Positions 59,634-64,000 of a stretch of 64,000 bases of DNA are shown piece by piece; positions within the stretch are counted from its first letter, which is position 1, and each line of letters opens with the position of its first letter. Where the stretch lies: assembly GCA_036186865.1 (NCBI GenBank), contig AP025048.1:26251248-26315247 (forward strand), in the 5' to 3' direction. This DNA comes from Eustoma russellianum. Lineage: Eukaryota; Streptophyta; Magnoliopsida; Gentianales; Gentianaceae. The position numbers and the translations under genes were made by a program. The notes under the pieces were generated by a model. The model saw only the letters and a list, made by a program, of their open reading frames with translations. It searched no databases and had not been told where the DNA came from.

Positions 59634-61651
59634 ATGGTCTTGAAGAAAGTAGTTGACGTAATGAGAGGTTGCTTGGGGTTATCTGAGAAGAGGACTCTTC
59701 CCTCTCCTTCTGAAACTAGTGAATCCCATCAAATAGATCTGCCTGATAATAACCAATCGCCAAGAGTGAAACTCAGTAATGGAAGATGGCTGGCTTACAG
59801 AGAGTTGGGTGTTCCAAAGCACAAGTCAAATTACAGGATAATTATTGTTCATGGGTTCGGTAGTTCAAAAGAGATGAAATTCTTGGCACCTCAGGTACGA
59901 AAGGGATAAATTTTCTTTCTGGGTTTTTGATTTTCTGCTGAGCTCAGTCATTTATTGAGAATTGCTCACTTGTAAGTACTTAATTATGCTTCTTTCTGAT
60001 ATGTTGTCGTAGTTTCAAAACCAGTGAAATATGTGACATGTGAGTCACTAGTCAAGCATCCAGATTTATGTACCTTTAAGCACTTGGATTGGCCGTATTG
60101 GTTATCAAAGTTTCAATTTGCATTTATTGTCAAGTACTTGTATTAGCTGTTCTGGTTCTAAGTTTAACTGATTGGACTGTGAAATCTAGATTTACATGAT
60201 GCCTCAGATCACTTATATTTTCTGTCTCTGTCTTGAAAATCCTTTGACTATTATAACCTGCTGCCAGTGGTTGTTCCTACTGGATGTGGCTGTGGTAGCT
60301 GAGATGATATAGGTTCTAGAATGTGCAACTGTAGATCTGAAGTGAAAGTTTCCGCAGAATGTTTGTTGGTCAATGCATCTTTAGAAAGTTGTTACTATTA
60401 CTGTCTTAATGGACGAGACCTTTTTCTTTGTTCCGTAAACTATAGCAGGAAAATCCCTACTTCATTAAAATGTGACCATTGTCATCACAGGTTAATCTCA
60501 AACTTTTTCGGTCTTTTTTCGATTTTCAGGAACTGATGGATCAATTAGGAATATATGTCCTGATATTTGATAGAGCAGGATATGGGGAGAGTGATCCAAA
60601 TCCAAAGCGTTCATTAAATAGCGAAACCTCTGATATTGAGGAACTGGCAGATCTGTTACAATTAGGATCCAAGTATTATGTCCTTGGAGTCTCATTGGGT
60701 TGCTATCCTATCTGGGGTTGCCTTAAACGTATACCACACAGGTAATCGCAATCAGTCCTTCTGAAGTTTTTTTTTTTTATTTCCAATCGTTCATTGAATG
60801 TTGTGTGGCTTAACCTTAGGAGTTTGTGGTATTCAGGCTGGCTGGTGCAGCTCTTATAGTTCCAGTTATCAATTACAAATGGCGCACCTTACCTGCAGAT
60901 CTGATCAAGGATGACTATAGGAAAAATCTTTCCAGATTGATCCTGTGGCTATTGCGGCATGCCCCTGGACTTATGCATTGGTGGTTGACGCAAAAACTCT
61001 TTCCATCATCTAAGATACTTGATAAAAACCCTGCATTTTTCAACGATAAAGACTTAGATTCTGTGACGAACACACCTGGATATCAGTTATTTGCTCAGGT
61101 AGAATTCTACTTCTGTGTATGCATAATGTGAACAAAGCTGAAAGCTTGCCTGCAGAAGTTTGTAAGACTAAAAAATGAGGTGATAAACTTATTCGGATAG
61201 TTAAAATGGAAGTGCTAGCATATTTAAGTGTTTCTGGCTAATAATAATCCCTGCTGCTTCTTGTGAAATTGTTGAAATGTGTTCACTCATTTCATTTCTT
61301 CTAAACATGCAGAATAAATTGCAAGATCGCACTGTGTTTGATTCGATTCGGCGTGACTGTCTGGTTGCATATGGGAAGTGGGACTTTGAACCAATGGAGT
61401 TAACCAATCCTTACCCTCAAAAGGAAAGCACAGTTCATATTTGGCAAGGTTATGAAGACAAAGTTGTTCCTGTTAAATTGCAACGACACGTTTCAGAAAA
61501 ACTACCGTGGATTCAGTATCATGAGGTTCCTGGTGGCGGACACATGCTTCTGTATGATAGTACTGTCTGTGGAGCCATCTTGAGGTCTCTTGTACTTGGA
61601 GAAGATCCTCCAGAATACAGACCTAATGGAACAAATGGTTGTTTTCCTTGA
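59634..61651 (+). CDS. Alpha/beta-hydrolase superfamily protein, four exons
   Basis: Predicted exons 59634-59894, 60530-60741, 60837-61098 and 61313-61651 all have GT/AG borders and join in frame to 357 residues. Fold motifs: HGFGSS (oxyanion-loop region, residues 73-78), FDRAGYGESDPNPKR (~100-114) and the nucleophile elbow GVSLG with Ser142. Asp294 in GYEDK and His322 in GGGHM would complete the catalytic triad. The combination of RAGYGESDPNPKR, GCLKRIPHRLAGA and a HWWLTQK helix matches a plant-specific hydrolase subfamily of unknown substrate, of similar length. No clear signal peptide; the N-terminus (MVLKKVVDVMRGCLGL) is amphipathic. Nothing looks broken, so it is probably an expressed esterase- or lipase-like enzyme. 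It is the only host gene in the window, with transposon remnants on both sides. Confidence 0.9.
59895..60529 (+). other. Intron 1 of the hydrolase gene
   Basis: 635 bp, CTCAG/GTACG donor and TTTTCAG/GAACTG acceptor. No insertion or ncRNA recognised. The other introns are 95 bp (60742-60836) and 214 bp (61099-61312). Confidence 0.8.
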
Positions 61652-62634
61652 TCAATTCTATGGTTATATTTATTCCCCTTTAAAAGATGGATGCATGTGG
61701 CTTTCTCTGTTTGAAGAAACTTCATGTGATAGAATTTGACTATTGTTCAATTGTACATACATTTACAAGTCCTATCAAAGGAAACTGTTCGGAAGCTGTA
61801 AGTTTCTGGAACTTAAGCCTTTATTTCTAATAGACCTGAGACTGATGGTGAAGGCATACTTGTGTGTTTCCTTTTAACTTCCAACTTACAACTGTAGTGT
61901 GAAAAGTTGAGGTAATCTTTTGAGATGATGATTCTGATCGCTGCATACATAACCTTCTGTTGAGCTGTACTCATGTTTAACTGGGTCAATTCTGAAGAGA
62001 AATGTCCTCTCACCTAGGTTGGATTGACCTCAATTGTCTGGCTTGGTATAAAAGTGATGGTAATGCAATCTTTCCACGTAATTTGTCTTCCTGGAAGACA
62101 TTGATGAATGCTTGAAAGAAAGACGCGAAAACGTAGAGAAGGAGACAGAAAAAACAAACTGGCGTATTGCAAAACTCAATTCTCTTCAGGTTATGCTTAT
62201 ATATAAAAGATTACCATGTATTTAAATGCTAATGTAACAAGTGTTACTAACTCTAAGAAATGGAGAATGCTGGCAAATTAACAGAATACCTGAGAAATTA
62301 ACGGTATCCAGTTACTAGGTTTTTGGTACTTCTTCTGTTCTGTAAATATTTTTATGGCTGACTTTTTTAATATAATATAAAATATTGTTATAGTTGATTT
62401 TTTAAACGTATTTATACTATGTTGAGAAGACAATCATGACAATATTTTTGAAACAGACATAGAGTATAACAATATGAAACAGAATTAGAGCCACGTAAAT
62501 CCTTCAAGTTGATAACTGTTTTAGCTGAAAAGAAGAACCCTTGTCCTAGTTCCCCTATGTTATCTCTGAGCAATAAGGTAAGAGGAATAATCACCGTCTT
62601 AGCTATCGTATAATATATCTGAGCAATCAGAAAG
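61652..62634. other. 3' UTR and downstream intergenic region
   Basis: Follows the hydrolase stop codon. The first few hundred bases probably include the 3' UTR, but I see no convincing AATAAA signal. No other gene or element recognised before the LTR at 62635. Confidence 0.4.
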
Positions 62635-64000
62635 TATAGCGATCCGTCTCGAGTCTTAGTACTCGAAACGACTCACCGCCGTATCTCGCTAAGGAGAATA
62701 CAACTCGTCGATACAATTCAATTACACGTCATCACATAACATAAATCGACGTCAGCGGAAGTCGTAAACTAAAAATCCTCGATAAAATAATCATCATCAT
62801 TAATACAAATGTCTCGGAAATTCTAAATCGATACAATGGTCAAATGTAATAAACGTTAATCTCCAAAATATATAAACCTCGAATATCGAAATAACTGCAT
62901 CAATTAAATCTTCGAAAGTCTCGTCTGAATATCCTTAATCTCGAAATCTCCAGTCCTGATCTTCCACGGTATGCTAACTCCTTTACTTGTCTATCAGCAA
63001 AACTGATTGATAGAGGTGGGGTGAGCGACATACATCGCACATCAAGTAGCTCGACTATATTTACTATGGGATCATATACGGAGAAACAAGTGTAAATAAA
63101 TATATAAGTAACATAATATAAAATAGCATGTTTCTCTTCACAAATAAATTTACCTTTTCGCCCTTCCTGTACAATCAAACACGTAAAGCACATGCAACTA
63201 AGTCATCGCTTAATGCAATCAAAAATCGTGATGCAGCTTTTCAAATCATGAATGCAATGACTCGATAACCACTTATCCTTTATTCATTTTCATTTCATAT
63301 TCCATTTTTTCCATTTCTCATATTCCATCTTCCATTTCATTTCCATTTTTCGATATCATAGACGATTACTCCTTACGGTATCCCTATCGATATTCATCTC
63401 TGATATCCATATACAATTACCTCTTGCGGTACTCATATGCGATATCCGTTATTATTAATGCAATGGTCATGACACTTATCTTACAAATGACTTATATTGC
63501 ATGATTTACGACTTTGGTTCTCCAATGGTCAATATGTGTCCAGACGGCCTAACTCCGTACAACATAGTCAATATGTGCCTAGACGGCCCAATTAGGCGGT
63601 CAATATATGTCCGAGCGGCCTAACTCCGTACAGCGTAGTCAATATATGTTCGGACGACCCGTTAGTTTGGAACCAAACGCAACTATGCAACATATTTCCT
63701 TTGTAAGGATGCCTTTTCCAAAAACATGCAATTTTACAAACACTTTTACAATTACCGTTACACTTTTCTGTTTATCATTTCATTTCCGTTTCATCATCCA
63801 CGTGTAAGTATACCCATGTATACGCCCGCGTCCATACACGCGCATATACGCGTTTATACTTACGTGTTTCGCTCTCGACCCACTTTGACATATTAATCAT
63901 GTTGACATATTACCCACATACAATTATTGTGAACCACATACATAGGGGATGTACATATATTTATATACATATATAACACCTGAAGGATCTGCAAGGCACC
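62635..64000 (-). repeat. Partial Gypsy-type LTR (fourth related family), runs off window
   Basis: Begins TATAGCGATCC (the expected TGTAGCGC terminus, mutated), then CCGCCGTATCTCGCTAAGGAGA, nearly matching the LTR ends at 39796 and 46359. A GTGAGCGAC ... CACATCAAGTAG motif lies at 63021-63049. It includes a TCCATTT-rich stretch (63285-63350), two ATTACxxCTTxCGGTA units (63365-63440) and a GTCAATATG array (63528-63665). Orientation follows the other minus-strand elements. The other end and any interior lie beyond the window. Confidence 0.75.
63528..63665. repeat. GTCAATATG tandem array, four units
   Basis: Four units of 32-40 bp, each beginning GTCAATAT(A/G)TG and containing a GACGGCC- or GCGGCC-like core, two of them followed by TAACTCCGTACA. 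It sits about 0.9-1.0 kb from the LTR end, comparable with the 43 bp array in Gypsy element 1. Confidence 0.75.

Overview
The window is nuclear DNA of a flowering plant, almost certainly a dicot. It is AT-rich, and nearly everything in it is retrotransposon: Ty3/Gypsy, Ty1/Copia and L1-type LINEs with plant-type RNase H and DUF4283/zinc-knuckle ORF1 proteins. Only one host gene is visible, an intron-containing alpha/beta-hydrolase at the right end. I could not identify the species.

Left part (1-29613) is a nested stack. From outside in: (1) a minus-strand LINE (LINE-B, 22240-27245) ends abruptly at (2) a plus-strand SIRE/Maximus-like Copia element whose 3' LTR ends at 22239. (3) The Copia gag is cut at 14969/14970 by the terminus of a minus-strand Gypsy LTR (13741-14969). 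(4) That LTR is cut near 13690 by the 5' end of another minus-strand LINE (LINE-A, 1-1382 plus 13674-13690). (5) LINE-A is split by a complete 12.3 kb Gypsy element (1383-13668) with a perfect CGCAG target duplication. The missing halves of layers 2-4 are predicted left of the window. A 5'-truncated plus-strand LINE (LINE-C, 27246-29613, poly(A) end) abuts LINE-B head to head.

The complete Gypsy element (minus strand) has very long LTRs (4.58 kb) around 3.1 kb of internal DNA. That internal DNA holds a gag domain, a second decayed gag copy and only the last codons of pol, so it is a non-autonomous, gag-bearing (TR-GAG-like) element. Its LTR contains an eight-copy array of a ~190 bp unit, a 43 bp array and a 131 bp duplication.

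Middle part (30850-49525): a truncated minus-strand Copia element with PBS, LTR and TATA box; an unexplained ATCGATCG-rich repeat cluster; a tRNA-like SINE with a 17 bp target duplication; and a second complete Gypsy element (39796-49525, target duplication ATATC, 3.17 kb LTRs) that has lost nearly all coding capacity.

Right part (49946-64000): a heavily mutated plus-strand Copia element of another lineage; a 3.88 kb solo Gypsy LTR (54410-58289, target duplication TACAA); a Gypsy gag scrap carrying a 141 bp hairpin MITE with an 11 bp target duplication; the four-exon hydrolase gene (59634-61651); and the start of a further related LTR running off the window at 62635.

Four LTR families here (1383, 39796, 54410, 62635) share their terminal sequence and a GTGAGTGA/TCACCCAG-type motif about 350-415 bp from the LTR outer end, so they form one superfamily that has repeatedly colonised this locus. 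No tRNA, rRNA, CRISPR array or organelle-type gene was seen.
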